Shown: positions 1-12,060 of the stretch, one piece after another
How positions within the stretch are numbered: the stretch's first letter is position 1
How the letters are laid out: every line of letters starts with the position of its first letter
Assembly (NCBI GenBank): GCA_036172665.1
Contig: JAYKNF010000019.1
Coordinates: forward strand, 885,001 to 949,000
Direction: 5' to 3'
DNA length: 64,000 nucleotides
Source of the DNA: Prosopocoilus inquinatus
Lineage: Eukaryota > Arthropoda > Insecta > Coleoptera > Lucanidae
Notes under the pieces: model-generated
Databases searched by the model: none
What the model was told of the DNA's origin: nothing
Seen by the model: only the letters and a program-made list of their open reading frames with translations
Translations under genes and position numbers: made by a program

Positions 1-149
1 CACAGGAACAACGCTAATGCGTGTTGTTTCGGTCAAAACTATTTCCAGCTTCTACTGCGTCCGAGAACTTTGTATCTCTCATCAGAGTTACTGGAGTCCG
101 TCCAAACGTCAAATAACATGATAGATGAGTAAGGATCGTTTAGATACAT
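1..149 (+). repeat. Representative 149-bp monomer (first unit)
   Basis: This unit defines the register used here: it starts at CACAGG and ends just before the next CACAGG at base 150. It carries the GGTC variant (TTTCGGTCAAAAC instead of TTTCGTTTAAAAC), CTACTGCGT in place of CTGCTGCGT, and CTCTCATCAG in place of CTCACATCAG. The same variant combination recurs as whole units starting at 1789, 2087, 6110 and at later places near 13.3, 22.5, 33.7, 34.7, 36.8, 51.9 and 54.8 kb, which makes it a useful tracer of the larger duplications. It has stop codons in all three forward frames. Confidence 0.95.
7..28. other. Short dyad in each monomer: AACAAC ... GTTGTT
   Basis: In almost every unit AACAAC at monomer positions 7-12 is the exact reverse complement of GTTGTT at positions 23-28, with a 10-base spacer usually reading GCTAATACGT or GCTAATGCGT. 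The arms stay intact in most variants although the spacer varies (ACG, GCG, AGG, TCG, CCTG forms). It could be a protein-binding dyad, a weak cruciform, or chance; sequence alone does not decide. Confidence 0.5.
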
Positions 150-176
150 CACAGGAACATCGCTAATGCGTGTTGT

Positions 177-193
177 TTCGTTTAAAACTATTT
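177..193 (+). other. CENP-B-box-like stretch (degenerate), one per monomer
   Basis: At monomer positions 28-44 most units read TTCGTTTAAAACTATTT. The mammalian CENP-B box core is TTCGNNNNANNCGGGN. Here TTCG, the following A at the right spacing and the next C match, but the CGGG part reads CTAT. The TTCG is kept in most units; a minority read TTCA. The match is partial and A/T-rich sequence makes partial hits likely, so this is only a candidate for a centromere-protein site. The position given is the example in the second unit. Confidence 0.2.
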
Positions 194-349
194 CCAGCTT
201 CTGATGCGTCCGAAAACTTCGTATCTCACATCAGAGTTACTGGAGTCCATCGAAAAGCCAAATAACATGATAGATGAGTAAGGATCGATTAGATACTACA
301 CAGGAACAACGCTAATGCGTGTTGTTTCGTTTAAAACTATTTCCAGCTT

Positions 350-1560
350 CTGCTGCGTCCGAAAACTTCGTAGCTCACATCAGAGTTACTGGAGTCCATC
401 GAAACGTCAAATAACATGATAGATAAGTAAGGATCGATTAGATACAGCACAGGAACAACGCTAATACCTGTTGTTTCGTTTGAAACTATTTCCAGCTTCA
501 GCTGCGTCCGAGAACTTCGTATCTCACATCAAAGTTACTGGAGTCCATCGAAACGCCAAATAACATGATAAATGAGTAAGGATCGATTAGATACATCACA
601 GGAACAACGCTAATGCGTGTTGTTTCGTTTAAAACTATTTCCAGCTCCTGCTGCGTCCGAGAACTTTGTATCTCACATCAGAGTTACTGGAGTCCGTCCA
701 AACGTCAAATAACATGATAGATGAGTAAGGATCGATTAGATACATCACAGGAACAACGCTAATACGTGTTGTTTCGTTTAAAACTATTTCTAGATTCAGC
801 TGCGTCCGAGAACTTCGTATCTCACATCTAAGTTACTGGAGTCCATCGAAACGCCAAATAACATGATAGATGAGTAAGGATCGATTAGATACATCACAGG
901 AATAACGCTAATGCGTGTTGTTTCGTTTAAAACTATTTCCAGCTTCTGCTGCGTCCGAGAACATCGTATCTCACGTCAGGGTTACTGGAGTCCATCCAAA
1001 CGTCAAATAACATGATAGATAAGTAAGGATCGATTAGATACAGCACAGGAACAACGCTAATACGTGTTGTTTCGTTCAAAACTATTTCCAGCTTCTGCTG
1101 CGTCCGAAATCTTTGTATCTCTCTTCAGACTTACTGGAGTCCATCCAAACGTCAAATAACATGGTAGATAAGTGAGGATCGTTTAGATACATCACAGGAA
1201 CAACGCTAATTCGTGTTGTTTCGTTTAAAACTATTTCCAGCTCCTGCTGCGTCCAAAAACTTTGTATCTCACATCAGACTTACTGGAGTCCATCCAAACG
1301 TCAAATAACATGTTAGATAAGTAAGGATCGTTTAGATGCATCACAGGAACAACGCTAATACGTGTTGTTTCGTTCAAAACTATTTCCAGCTTCTACTGCG
1401 TCCGAGAACTTTGTATCTCTCATCATAGTTACTGGAGTCCGTCCAAACGTCAAATAACATGATAGATGAGTAAGGATCGATTAGGTACATCACAGGAACA
1501 ACGCTAATACGTGTTGTTTCATTTAAAACTATTTCCAGCTTCAGCTGCGTCCGAGAACTT
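350..1560 (+). repeat. Higher-order block, 8 monomers, copy at about 8249-9459
   Basis: Rare variants recur at an offset of 7899 bp (53 monomers plus the 2-bp insertion lying between). Tracers are GTAGCTCAC, TAATACCTG at 462 and 8361, and CATCATAGTTACTGG at 1421 and 9320. Similarity stops after about 1560, where this copy has CACGTCAGGG and the other has CACATCAGAG. Boundaries are good to about one monomer. Confidence 0.8.
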
Positions 1561-1689
1561 CGTATCTCACGTCAGGGTTACTGGAGTCCATCCAAACGTC
1601 AAATAACATGATAGATAAGTAAGGATCGTTTAGATACATCACAGGAACAACGCTAATAGGTGTTGTTTCGTTCAAAACTATTTCCAGCT

Positions 1690-2285
1690 TCTGCTGCGTC
1701 CGATATCTTTGTATCTCACATCAGAGTTCCTAGAGTACATCCAAACGTCAAATAACATGATAGATGAGTAAGGATCGATTAGATACATCACAGGAACAAC
1801 GCTAATGCGTGTTGTTTCGGTCAAAACTATTTCCAGCTTCTACTGCGTCCGAGAACTTTGTATCTCTCATCAGAGTTACTGGAGTCCGTCCAAACGTCAA
1901 ATAACATGATAGATGAGTAAGGATCGTTTAGATACATCACAGGAACATCGCTAATGCGTGTTGTTTCGTTTAAAACTATTTCCAGCTTCTGCTGCGTCCG
2001 ATATCTTTGTATCTCACATCAGAGTTCCTAGAGTACATCCAAACGTCAAATAACATGATAGATGAGTAAGGATCGATTAGATACATCACAGGAACAACGC
2101 TAATGCGTGTTGTTTCGGTCAAAACTATTTCCAGCTTCTACTGCGTCCGAGAACTTTGTATCTCTCATCAGAGTTACTGGAGTCCGTCCAAACGTCAAAT
2201 AACATGATAGATGAGTAAGGATCGTTTAGATACATCACAGGAACATCGCTAATGCGTGTTGTTTCGTTTAAAACTATTTCCAGCT
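1690..2285 (+). repeat. Two-monomer (298-bp) tandem duplication with a chimeric unit
   Basis: The GGTC-type unit at 1789 recurs at 2087, and the variant with GATATCTTTG and GTTCCTAGAGTACATCC near 1700-1745 recurs 298 bp later near 1998-2040. The unit starting at 1938 is chimeric: its first third matches the ACATCGCTAATGCG class, its remainder the GATATCTTTG class. This is the expected footprint of unequal crossing-over inside a monomer. Confidence 0.8.
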
Positions 2286-3220
2286 TCTGATGCGTCCGAA
2301 AACTTCGTATCTCACATCAGAGTTACTGGAGTCCATCGAAAAGCCAAATAACATGATAGATGAGTAAGGATCGATTAGATACTACACAGGAACAACGCTA
2401 ATGCGTGTTGTTTCGTTCAAAACTATTTCCAGTTTCTGCTGCGTCCGAAATCTTTGTATCTCTCATCAGAGTTACTGGAGTCCATCCAAACGTCAAATAA
2501 TATGATAGATGAGTAAGGATCGATTAGATACATCACAGGAACAACGCTAATACGTGTTGTTTCGTTTAAAACTATTTCCAGCTCCTGCTGCGTCCCAAAA
2601 CTTTGTATCTCACATCAGACTTACTGGAGTCCATCCAAACGTCAAATAACATGTTAGATAAGTAAGGATCGTTTAGATACATCACAGGAACAACGCTAAT
2701 AGGTGTTGTTTCGTTCAAAACTATTTCCAGCTTCTACTGCGTCCGAGAACTTTGTATCTCTCATCAGAGTTACTGGAGTCCGTCCAAACGTCAAATAACA
2801 TGATAGATGAGAAAGGATCGATTAGATACGTCACAGGAACAACGCTAATACGTGTTGTTTCGTTTAAAACTATTTCCAGCTCCTGCTGCGTCCCAAAACT
2901 TTGTATCTCACATCAGACTTACTGGAGTCCATCCAAACGTCAAATAACATGTTAGATAAGTAAGGATCGTTTAGATACATCACAGGAACAACGCTAATAC
3001 GTGTTGTTTCGTTTAAAACTATTTCCAGCTTCTGCTGCGTCCGAAAACGTCGTATCTCACATCAGAGTTACTGGAGTCCATCGAAACGCCAAATAACATG
3101 ATAGATAAGTAAGGATCGATTAGATACAGCACAGGAACAACGCTAATATGTGTTGTTTCGTTTAAAACTATTTCCAGCTCCTGCTGCGTCCAAAAACTTT
3201 GTATCTCACATCAGACTTAC
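1990..3220 (+). repeat. Higher-order block, about 8 monomers, copy at about 6013-7243
   Basis: The offset is 4023 bp, exactly 27 monomers. Tracers include the GGTC unit (2087 and 6110), TACTACACAGG, AATAATATGATAG and the GAGAAAGG unit near 2811 and 6834. The copies part near 3225, where the left copy reads GGAGCCCATCC and goes on to the GGTAACACG variant while the right copy does not. Confidence 0.8.
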
Positions 3221-3284
3221 TGGAGCCCATCCAAACGTTAAATAACATGTTAGATAAGTAAGGATCGTTTAGATACATCACAGG

Positions 3285-3309
3285 AACAACGGTAACACGT
3301 GTTGTTACG
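3285..3309 (+). other. Dyad-perfected variant with CACGTG core (copy 1 of 7)
   Basis: This unit reads GGTAACACGTGTTGTTACG where the common unit has GCTAATACGTGTTGTTTCG. Each of the three substitutions increases symmetry: it now contains the perfect 10-bp palindrome AACACGTGTT and flanking GTAAC/GTTAC arms. Other copies are at 23703-23727, 38009-38033, 42330-42354, 53058-53082, 56038-56062 and 56932-56956. All seven are followed by TTCAAAATTATTTCC, so they descend from one ancestral unit. Confidence 0.85.
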
Positions 3310-4559
3310 TTCAAAATTATTTCCAGCTTCTGCTGCGTCCGAGAACTTTGTATCTCACATCAGAGTTACTGGAGTCCGTCCAAACGTCAAGTAACATGAT
3401 AGATGAGTAAGTATCGTTTAGATACATCACAGGAACATCGCTAATGCGTGTTGTTTCTTTTAAAACTATTTCCAGCTTCTGCTGCGTCCGAGAACATCGT
3501 ATCTCACGTCAGGGTTACTGGAGTCCATCCAAACGTCAAATAACATGATAGATAAGTAAGGATCGATTAGATACATCACAGGAACAACGCTAATGCGTGT
3601 TGTTTCGTTTAAAACTATTTCCAGTTTCTGCTGCGTCCGAAAACGTCGTATCTCACATCAGAGCTACTGGAGTCCATCGAAACACCAAATAACATGATAT
3701 ATGAGTAAGGATCGATTAGATACAGCACAGGAACAACGCTAATGCGTGTTGTTTCGTTTAAAACTATTTCCAGCTTCTGCTGCGTCCGAAAACGTCGTAT
3801 CTCACATCAGAGCTACTGGAGTCCATCGAAACGCCAAGTAACATGATATATGAGTAAGGATCGATTAGATACAGCACAGGAACAACGCTAATACGTGTTG
3901 TTTCGTTTGAAACTATTTCCGGCTCCTGCTGCGTCCAAAAACTTTGTATCTCACATCAGACTTACTGGAGTCCATCCAAACGTCAAATAACATGTTAGAT
4001 AAGTAAGGATCGTTTAGATACATCACAAGAACAACGCTAATACGTGTTATTTCGTTCAAAACTATTTCCAGCTTCTACTGCGTCCGAGAACTTTGAATCT
4101 CTCATCAGAGTTACTGGAGTCCGTCCAAACGTCAAATAACATGATAGATGAGTAAGGATCGATTAGATACATCACAGGAACAACGCTAATACGTGTTGTT
4201 TCGTTTAAAACTATTTCCAGCTCCTGCTGCGTCCCAAAACTTTGTATCTCACATCAGACTTACTGGAGTCCATCCAAACGTCAAATAACATGTTAGATAA
4301 GTAAGGATCGTTTAGATACATCACAGGAACAACGCTAATAGGTGTTGTTTCGTTCAAACCTATTTCCAGCTTCTGCTGCGTCCGAAATCTTTGTATCTCT
4401 CATCAGAGTTACTGGAGTCCATCCAATCGTCAAATAACATGATAGATGAGTAAGGATCGATTAGATACATCACAGGAACAACGCTAATACGTGTTGTTTC
4501 GTTTAAAACTATTTCCAGCTTCTGCTGCGTCCAAAAACTTTGTATCTCACATCAGACTT

Positions 4560-7500
4560 ACTGGAGTCCATCCAAACGTTAAATAACATGTTAGATAAGT
4601 AAGGATCGTTTAGATACATCACAGGAACAACGCTAATACGTGTTGTTTCGTTCAAAATTATTTCCAGCTTCTGCTGCGTACGAGAACTTTGTATCTCACA
4701 TCAGAGTTACTGGAGTCCGTCCAAACGTCAAATAACATGATAGATGAGTAAGGATCGTTTAGGTACATCACAGGAACATCGCTAATACGTGTTGTTTCGT
4801 TTAAAACTATTTCCAGATTCTGCTGCGTCCGAAAACGTCGTATCTCACATCAGAGTTACTGGAGTCCATCGAAACGTCAAATAACATGATAGATAAGTAA
4901 GGATCGATTAGATACAGCACAGGAACAACGCTAATACGTGTTGTTTCGTTTAAAACTATTTCCAGCTCCTGCTGCGTCCAAAAACTTTGTATCTCACATC
5001 AGACTTACTGGAGTCCATCCAAACGTCAAATAACATGTTAGATAAGTAAGGATCGTTTAGATACATCTCAGGAACAACGCTAATACGTGTTGTTTCGTTC
5101 AAAACTATTTCCAGCTTCTGCTGCGTCCGAGAACTTTGTATCTCACATCAGAGTTACTGGAGTCCGTCCAAACGTCAAATAACATGATAGATGAGTAAGG
5201 ATCGTTTAGATACATCACAGGAACATCGCTAATGCGTGTTGTTTCGTTTAAAACTATTTCCAGCTTCTGCTGCGTCCGAAAACTTCGTAGCTCACATCAG
5301 AGTTACTGGAGTCCATCGAAACGTCAAATAACATGATAGATAAGTAAGGATCGATTAGATACAGCACAGGAACAACGCTAATACCTGTTGTTTCGTTTGA
5401 AACTATTTCCAGCTTCAGCTGCGTCCGAGAACTTCGTATCTCACATCAAAGTTACTGGAGTCCATCGAAACGCCAAATAACATGATAAATGAGTAAGGAT
5501 CGATTAGATACATCACAGGAACAACGCTAATGAGTGTTGTTTCGTTTAAAACTATTTCCAGCTCCTGCTGCGTCCGAGAACTTTGTATCTCACATCAGAG
5601 TTACTGGAGTCTGTCCAAACGTCAAATAACATGATAGAAGAGTAAGGATCGTTTAGATACATCACAGGAACAACGCTAATACGTGTTGTTTCGTTTAAAA
5701 CTATTTCCAGCTCCTGCTGCGTCCAAAAACTTTGTATCTCACATCAGACTTACTGGAGTCCATCCAAACGTCAAATAACATGTTAGATAAGTAAGGATCG
5801 TTTAGATACATCACAGGAACAACGCTAATAGGTGTTGTTTCGTTCAAAACTATTTCCAGCTTCTGCTGCGTCCGAAATCTTTATATCTCTCATCAGAGTC
5901 ACTGGAGTCCATCCAAACGTCAAATAACATGATAGATGAGTAAGGATCGATTAGATACATCACAGGAACAACGCTAATAGGTGTTGTTTCGTTCAAAACT
6001 ATTTCCAGCTTCTGCTGCGTCCGATATCTTTGTATCTCACATCAGAGTTCCTAGAGTACATCCAAACGTCAAATAACATGATAGATGAGTAAGGATCGAT
6101 TAGATACATCACAGGAACAACGCTAATGCGTGTTGTTTCGGTCAAAACTATTTCCAGCTTCTACTGCGTCCGAGAACTTTGTATCTCTCATCAGAGTTAC
6201 TGGAGTCCGTCCAAACGTCAAATAACATGATAGATGAGTAAGGATCGTTTAGATACATCACAGGAACATCGCTAATGCGTGTTGTTTCGTTTAAAACTAT
6301 TTCCAGCTTCTGATGCGTCCGAAAACTTCTTATCTCACATCAGAGTTACTGGAGTCCATCGAAAAGTCAAATAACATGATAGATGAGTAAGGATCGATTA
6401 GATACTACACAGGAACAACGCTAATGCGTGTTGTTTCGTTCAAAACTATTTCCAGTTTCTGCTGCGTCCGAAATCTTTGTATCTCTCATCAGAGTTACTG
6501 GAGTCCATCCAAACGTCAAATAATATGATAGATGAGTAAGGATCGATTAGATACATCACAGGAACAACGCTAATACGTGTTGTTTCGTTTAAAACTATTT
6601 CCAGCTCCTGCTGCGTCCCAAAACTTTGTATCTCACATCAGACATACTGGAGTCCATCCAAACGTCAAATAACATGTTAGATAAGTAAGGATCGTTTAGA
6701 TACATCACAGGAACAACGCTAATAGGTGTTGTTTCGTTCAAAACTATTTCCAGCTTCTACTGCGTCCGAGAACTTTGTATCTCTCATCAGAGTTACTGGA
6801 GTCCGTCCAAACGTCAAATAACATGATAGATGAGAAAGGATCGATTAGATACATCACAGGAACAACGCTAATACGTGTTGTTTCGTTTAAAACTATTTCC
6901 AGCTCCTGCTGCGTCCCAAAACTTTGTATCTCACATCAGACTTACTGGAGTCCATCCAAACGTCAAATAACATGTTAGATAAGTAAGGATCGTTTAGATA
7001 CATCACAGGAACAACGCTAATACGTGTTGTTTCGTTTAAAACTATTTCCAGCTTCTGCTGCGTCCGAGAACGTCGTATCTCACATCAGAGTTACTGGAGT
7101 CCATCGAAACGTCAAATAACATGATAGATAAGTAAGGATCGATTAGATACAGCACAGGAACAACGCTAATATGTGTTGTTTCGTTTAAAACTATTTCCAG
7201 CTCCTGCTGCGTCCAAAAACTTTGTATCTCACATCAGACTTACTGGAGTCCATCCAAACGTCAAATAACATGTTAGATAAGTAAGGATCGTTTAGATGCA
7301 TCACAGGAACAACGCTAATACGTGTTGTTTCGTTCAAAACTATTTCCAGCTTCTACTGCGTCCGAGAACTTTGTATCTCTCATCATAGTTACTGGAGTCC
7401 GTCCAAACGTCAAATAACATGATAGATGAGTAAGGATCGATTAGGTACGTTACACAGGAACAACGCTAATACGTGTTGTTTCATTTAAAACTATTTCCAG

Positions 7501-9690
7501 CTTCAGCTGCGACCGAGAACTTCGTATCTCACATCAGAGTTACTGGAGTCCATCGAAACGTCAAATAACATGATAGATAAGTAAGGATCGATTAGATACA
7601 TCACAGGAACAACGCTAATACGTGTTGTTTCGTTCAAAACTATTTCCAGCTTCTGCTGCGTCCGAGAACTTTGAATCTCTCATCAGAGTTACTGGAGTCC
7701 GTCCAAACGTCAAATAACATGATAGATGAGTAAGGATCGTTTAGGTACATCACAGGAACATCGCTAATACGTGTTGTTTCGTTTAAAACTATTTCCAGAT
7801 TCTGCTGCGTCCGAAAACGTCGTATCTCACATCAGAGTTACTGGAGTCCATCGAAACGTCAAATAACATGATAGATAAGTAAGGATCGATTAGATACAGC
7901 ACAGGAACAACGCTAATACGTGTTGTTTCGTTTAAAACTATTTCCAGCTCCTGCTGCGTCCAAAAACTTTGTATCTCACATCAGACTTACTGGAGTCCAT
8001 CCAAACGTCAAATAACATGTTAGATAAGTAAGGATCGTTTAGATACATCACAGGAACAACGCTAATACGTGTTGTTTCGTTCAAAACTATTTCCAGCTTC
8101 TGCTGCGTCCGAGAACTTTGTATCTCACATCGGAGTTACTGGAGTCCGTCCAAACGTCAAATAACATGATAGATGAGTAAGGATCGTTTAGATACATCAC
8201 AGGAACATCGCTAATGCGTGTTGTTTCGTTTAAAACTATTTCCAGCTTCTGCTGCGTCCGAAATCTTCGTAGCTCACATCAGAGTTACTGGAGTCCATCG
8301 AAACGTCAAATAACATGATAGATAAGTAAGGATCGATTAGATACAGCACAGGAACAACGCTAATACCTGTTGTTTCGTTTGAAACTATTTCCAGCTTCAG
8401 CTGCGTCCGAGAACTTCGTATCTCACATCAAAGTTACTGGAGTCCATCGAAACGCCAAATAACATGATAAATGAGTAAGGATCGATTAGATACATCACAG
8501 GAACAACGCTAATGCGTGTTGTTTCGTTTAAAACTATTTCCAGCTCCTGCTGCGTCCGAGAACTTTGTATCTCACATCAGAGTTACTGGAGTCCGTCCAA
8601 ACGTCAAATAACATGATAGATGAGTAAGGATCGATTAGATACATCACAGGAACAACGCTAATACGTGTTGTTTCGTTTAAAACTATTTCTAGATTCAGCT
8701 GCGTCCGAGAACTTCGTATCTCACATCTAAGTTACTGGAGTCCATCGAAACGCCAAATAACATGATAGATGAGTAAGGATCGATTAGATACATCACAGGA
8801 ATAACGCTAATGCGTGTTGTTTCGTTTAAAACTATTTCCAGCTTCTGCTGCGTCCGAGAACATCGTATCTCACGTCAGGGTTACTGGAGTCCATCCAAAC
8901 GTCAAATAACATGATAGATAAGTAAGGATCGATTAGATACAGCACAGGAACAACGCTAATACGTGTTGTTTCGTTCAAAACTATTTCCAGCTTCTGCTGC
9001 GTCCGAAATCTTTGTATCTCTCATCAGACTTACTGGAGTCCATCCAAACGTCAAATAACATGGTAGATAAGTGAGGATCGTTTAGATACATCACAGGAAC
9101 AACGCTAATTCGTGTTGTTTCGTTTAAAACTATTTCCAGCTACTGCTGCGTCCAAAAACTTTGTATCTCACATCAGACTTACTGGAGTCCATCCAAACGT
9201 CAAATAACATGTTAGATAAGTAAGGATCGTTTAGATGCATCACAGGAACAACGCTAATACGTGTTGTTTCGTTCAAAACTATTTCCAGCTTCTACTGCGT
9301 CCGAGAACTTTGTATCTCTCATCATAGTTACTGGAGTCCGTCCAAACGTCAAATAACATGATAGATGAGTAAGGATCGATTAGGTACATCACAGGAACAA
9401 CGCTAATACGTGTTGTTTCATTTAAAACTATTTCCAGCTTCAGCTGCGTCCGAGAACTTCGTATCTCACATCAGAGTTACTGGAGTCCATCGAAACGTCA
9501 AATAACATGATAGATAAGTAAGGATCGATTAGATACATCACAGGAACAACGCTAATACGTGTTGTTTCGTTCAAAACTATTTCCAGCTTCTGCTGCGTCC
9601 GAGAACTTCGTATCTCACATCTAAGTTACTGGAGTCCATCGAAACGCCAAATAACATGATAGATGAGTAAGGATCGATTAGATACATCAC
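4560..9690 (+). repeat. 48-monomer higher-order block, left copy (period 7154 bp)
   Basis: This stretch recurs at about 11714-16845 with offset 7154, which is 48 monomers plus 2 bp. Tracers matching at exactly this offset are GCTGCGTACG (4673 and 11827), ATACATCTCA (5061 and 12215), the 67-codon open frame start (6775 and 13929), the 2-bp insertion (7442 and 14596) and TAATACCTG (8361 and 15515). Upstream of it, 3.9-4.9 kb recurs at 10.3-11.3 kb with an offset five monomers shorter (6409). Confidence 0.85.
7442..7458 (+). other. Two-bp insertion marker (copy 1 of 3)
   Basis: TAGGTACGTTACACAGG replaces TAGGTACATCACAGG, making this unit 151 bp. The same change is at 14596-14612 and 20707-20723. 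It sets the register of everything downstream and shows that the three segments share descent. Confidence 0.95.
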
Positions 9691-11700
9691 AGGAATAACG
9701 CTAATGCGTGTTGTTTCGTTTAAAACTATTTCCAGCTTCTGCTGCGTCCGAGAACATCGTATCTCACGTCAGGGTTACTGGAGTCCATCCAAACGTCAAA
9801 TAACATGATAGATAAGTAAGGATCGATTAGATACAGCACAGGAACAACGCTAATACGTGTTGTTTCGTTCAAAACTATTTCCAGCTTCTGCTGCGTCCGA
9901 AATCTTTGTATCTCTCATCTAAGTTACTGGAGTCCATCGAAACGCCAAATAACATGATAGATGAGTAAGGATCGATTAGATACATCACAGGAATAACGTT
10001 AATGCGTGTTGTTTCGTTTAAAACTATTTCCAGCTTCTGCTGCGTCCGAGAACATCGTATCTCACGTCAGGGTTACTGGAGTCCATCCAAACGTCAAATA
10101 ACATGATAGATAAGTAAGGATCGATTAGATACAGCACAGGAACAACGCTAATACGTGTTGTTTCGTTCAAAACTATTTCCAGCTTCTGCTGCGTCCGAAA
10201 ACGTCGTATCTCACATCAGAGCTACTGGAGTCCATCGAAACGCCAAGTAACATGATATATGAGTAAGGATCGATTAGATACAGCACAGGAACAACGCTAA
10301 TACGTGTTGTTTCGTTTGAAACTATTTCCAGCTCCTGCTGCGTCCAAAAACTTTGTATCTCACATCAGACTTACTGGAGTCCATCCAAACGTCAAATAAC
10401 ATGTTAGATAAGTAAGGATCGTTTAGATACATCACAAGAACAACGCTAATACGTGTTATTTCGTTCAAAACTATTTCCAGCTTCTACTGCGTCCGAGAAC
10501 TTTGAATCTCTCATCAGAGTTACTGGAGTCCGTCCAAACGTCAAATAACATGATAGATGAGTAAGGATCGATTAGATACATCACAGGAACAACGCTAATA
10601 CGTGTTGTTTCGTTTAAAACTATTTCCAGCTCCTGCTGCGTCCCAAAACTTTGTATCTCACATCAGACTTACTGGAGTCCATCCAAACGTCAAATAACAT
10701 GTTAGATAAGTAAGGATCGTTTAGATACATCACAGGAACAACGCTAATAGGTGTTGTTTCGTTCAAACCTATTTCCAGCTTCTGCTGCGTCCGAAATCTT
10801 TGTATCTCTCATCAGAGCTACTGGAGTCCATCCAATCGTCAAATAACATGATAGATGAGTAAGGATCGATTAGACACATCACAGGAACAACGCTAATACG
10901 TGTTGTTTCGTTTAAAACTATTTCCAGCTTCTGCTGCGTCCAAAAACTTTGTATCTCACATCAGACTTACTGGAGTCCATCCAAACGTTAAATAACATGT
11001 TAGATAAGTAAGGATCGTTTAGATACATCACAGGAACAACGCTAATACGTGTTGTTTCGTTCAAAATTATTTCCAGCTTCTGCTGCGTACGAGAACTTTG
11101 TATCTCACATCAGAGTTACTGGAGTCCGTCCAAACGTCAAATAACATGATAGATGAGTAAGGATCGTTTAGGTACATCACAGGAACATCGCTAATACGTG
11201 TTGTTTCGTTTAAAACTATTTCCAGATTCTGCTGCGTCCGAAAACGTCGTATCTCACATCAGAGTTACTGGAGTCCATCGAAACGTCAAATAACATGATA
11301 GATAAGTAAGGATCGATTAGATACATCACAGGAACAACGCTAATACGTGTTGTTTTGTTCAAAACTATTTCCAGCTTCTGCTGCGTCCGAGAACTTCGTA
11401 TCTCACATCTAAGTTACTGGAGTCCATCGAAACGCCAAATAACATGATAGATGAGTAAGGATCGATTAGATACATCACAGGAATAACGCTAATGCGTGTT
11501 GTTTCGTTTAAAACTATTTCCAGCTTCTGCTGCGTCCGAGAACATCGTATCTCACGTCAGGGTTACTGGAGTCCATCCAAACGTCAAATAACATGATAGA
11601 TAAGTAAGGATCGATTAGATACAGCACAGGAACAACGCTAATACGTGTTGTTTCGTTCAAAACTATTTCCAGCTTCTGCTGCGTCCGAAATCTTTGTATC
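9690..11700 (+). repeat. Higher-order block copied at 16.8-18.5 kb and again at 18.6-20.3 kb
   Basis: Tracers are GAATAACGTT (9991, 16847, 18635), CATCACAAGA (10430, 17286, 19074) and TGTTTTGTTC (about 11351, and 19995 in the last copy only). The offset to the first later copy is 6856 bp (46 monomers plus 2). The TGTTTTG substitution is shared by this block and the 18.6-20.3 kb copy but not the 16.8-18.5 kb copy, so the order of duplication is not a simple left-to-right series. Confidence 0.8.
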
Positions 11701-12060
11701 TCTCATCAGACTTACTGGAGTCCATCCAAACGTCAAATAACATGTTAGATAAGTAAGGATCGTTTAGATACATCACAGGAACAACGCTAATACGTGTTGT
11801 TTCGTTCAAAATTATTTCCAGCTTCTGCTGCGTACGAGAACTTTGTATCTCACATCAGAGTTACTGGAGTCCGTCCAAACGTCAAATAACATGATAGATG
11901 AGTAAGGATCGTTTAGGTACATCACAGGAACATCGCTAATACGTGTTGTTTCGTTTAAAACTATTTCCAGATTCTGCTGCGTCCGAAAACGTCGTATCTC
12001 ACATCAGAGTTACTGGAGTCCATCGAAACGTCAAATAACATGATAGATAAGTAAGGATCG
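11082..12060 (+). repeat. Five-monomer (745-bp) internal duplication
   Basis: GCTGCGTACGAG occurs at 11082 and 11827, 745 bp apart, and the units after each are alike (GTTTAGGTACATC, CCAGATTCTGCTG). Only one such run is present in the corresponding part of the 48-monomer block at 4.6-5.0 kb. This explains why the offset between the left and right copies changes from 6409 to 7154. Confidence 0.8.

Noticed and set aside
31..60. Promoter or TATA-like signal at TTTAAAACTATTT
   Set aside because: It is an A/T tract present in every unit, with no associated gene or start site; transcription cannot be inferred from it.
2752..2955. Open frame of 67 codons, recurring at 6775, 13929, 23170, 37476, 41350, 41797, 52525 and 55505
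   Set aside because: It starts at TTG, not ATG, and is open only because GATGAGTAAGG became GATGAGAAAGG, removing one stop. It spans parts of two monomers, has no upstream gene features, and recurs because the unit was duplicated. As 149 is not a multiple of 3, the reading frame shifts phase at every unit, so no long protein is possible.
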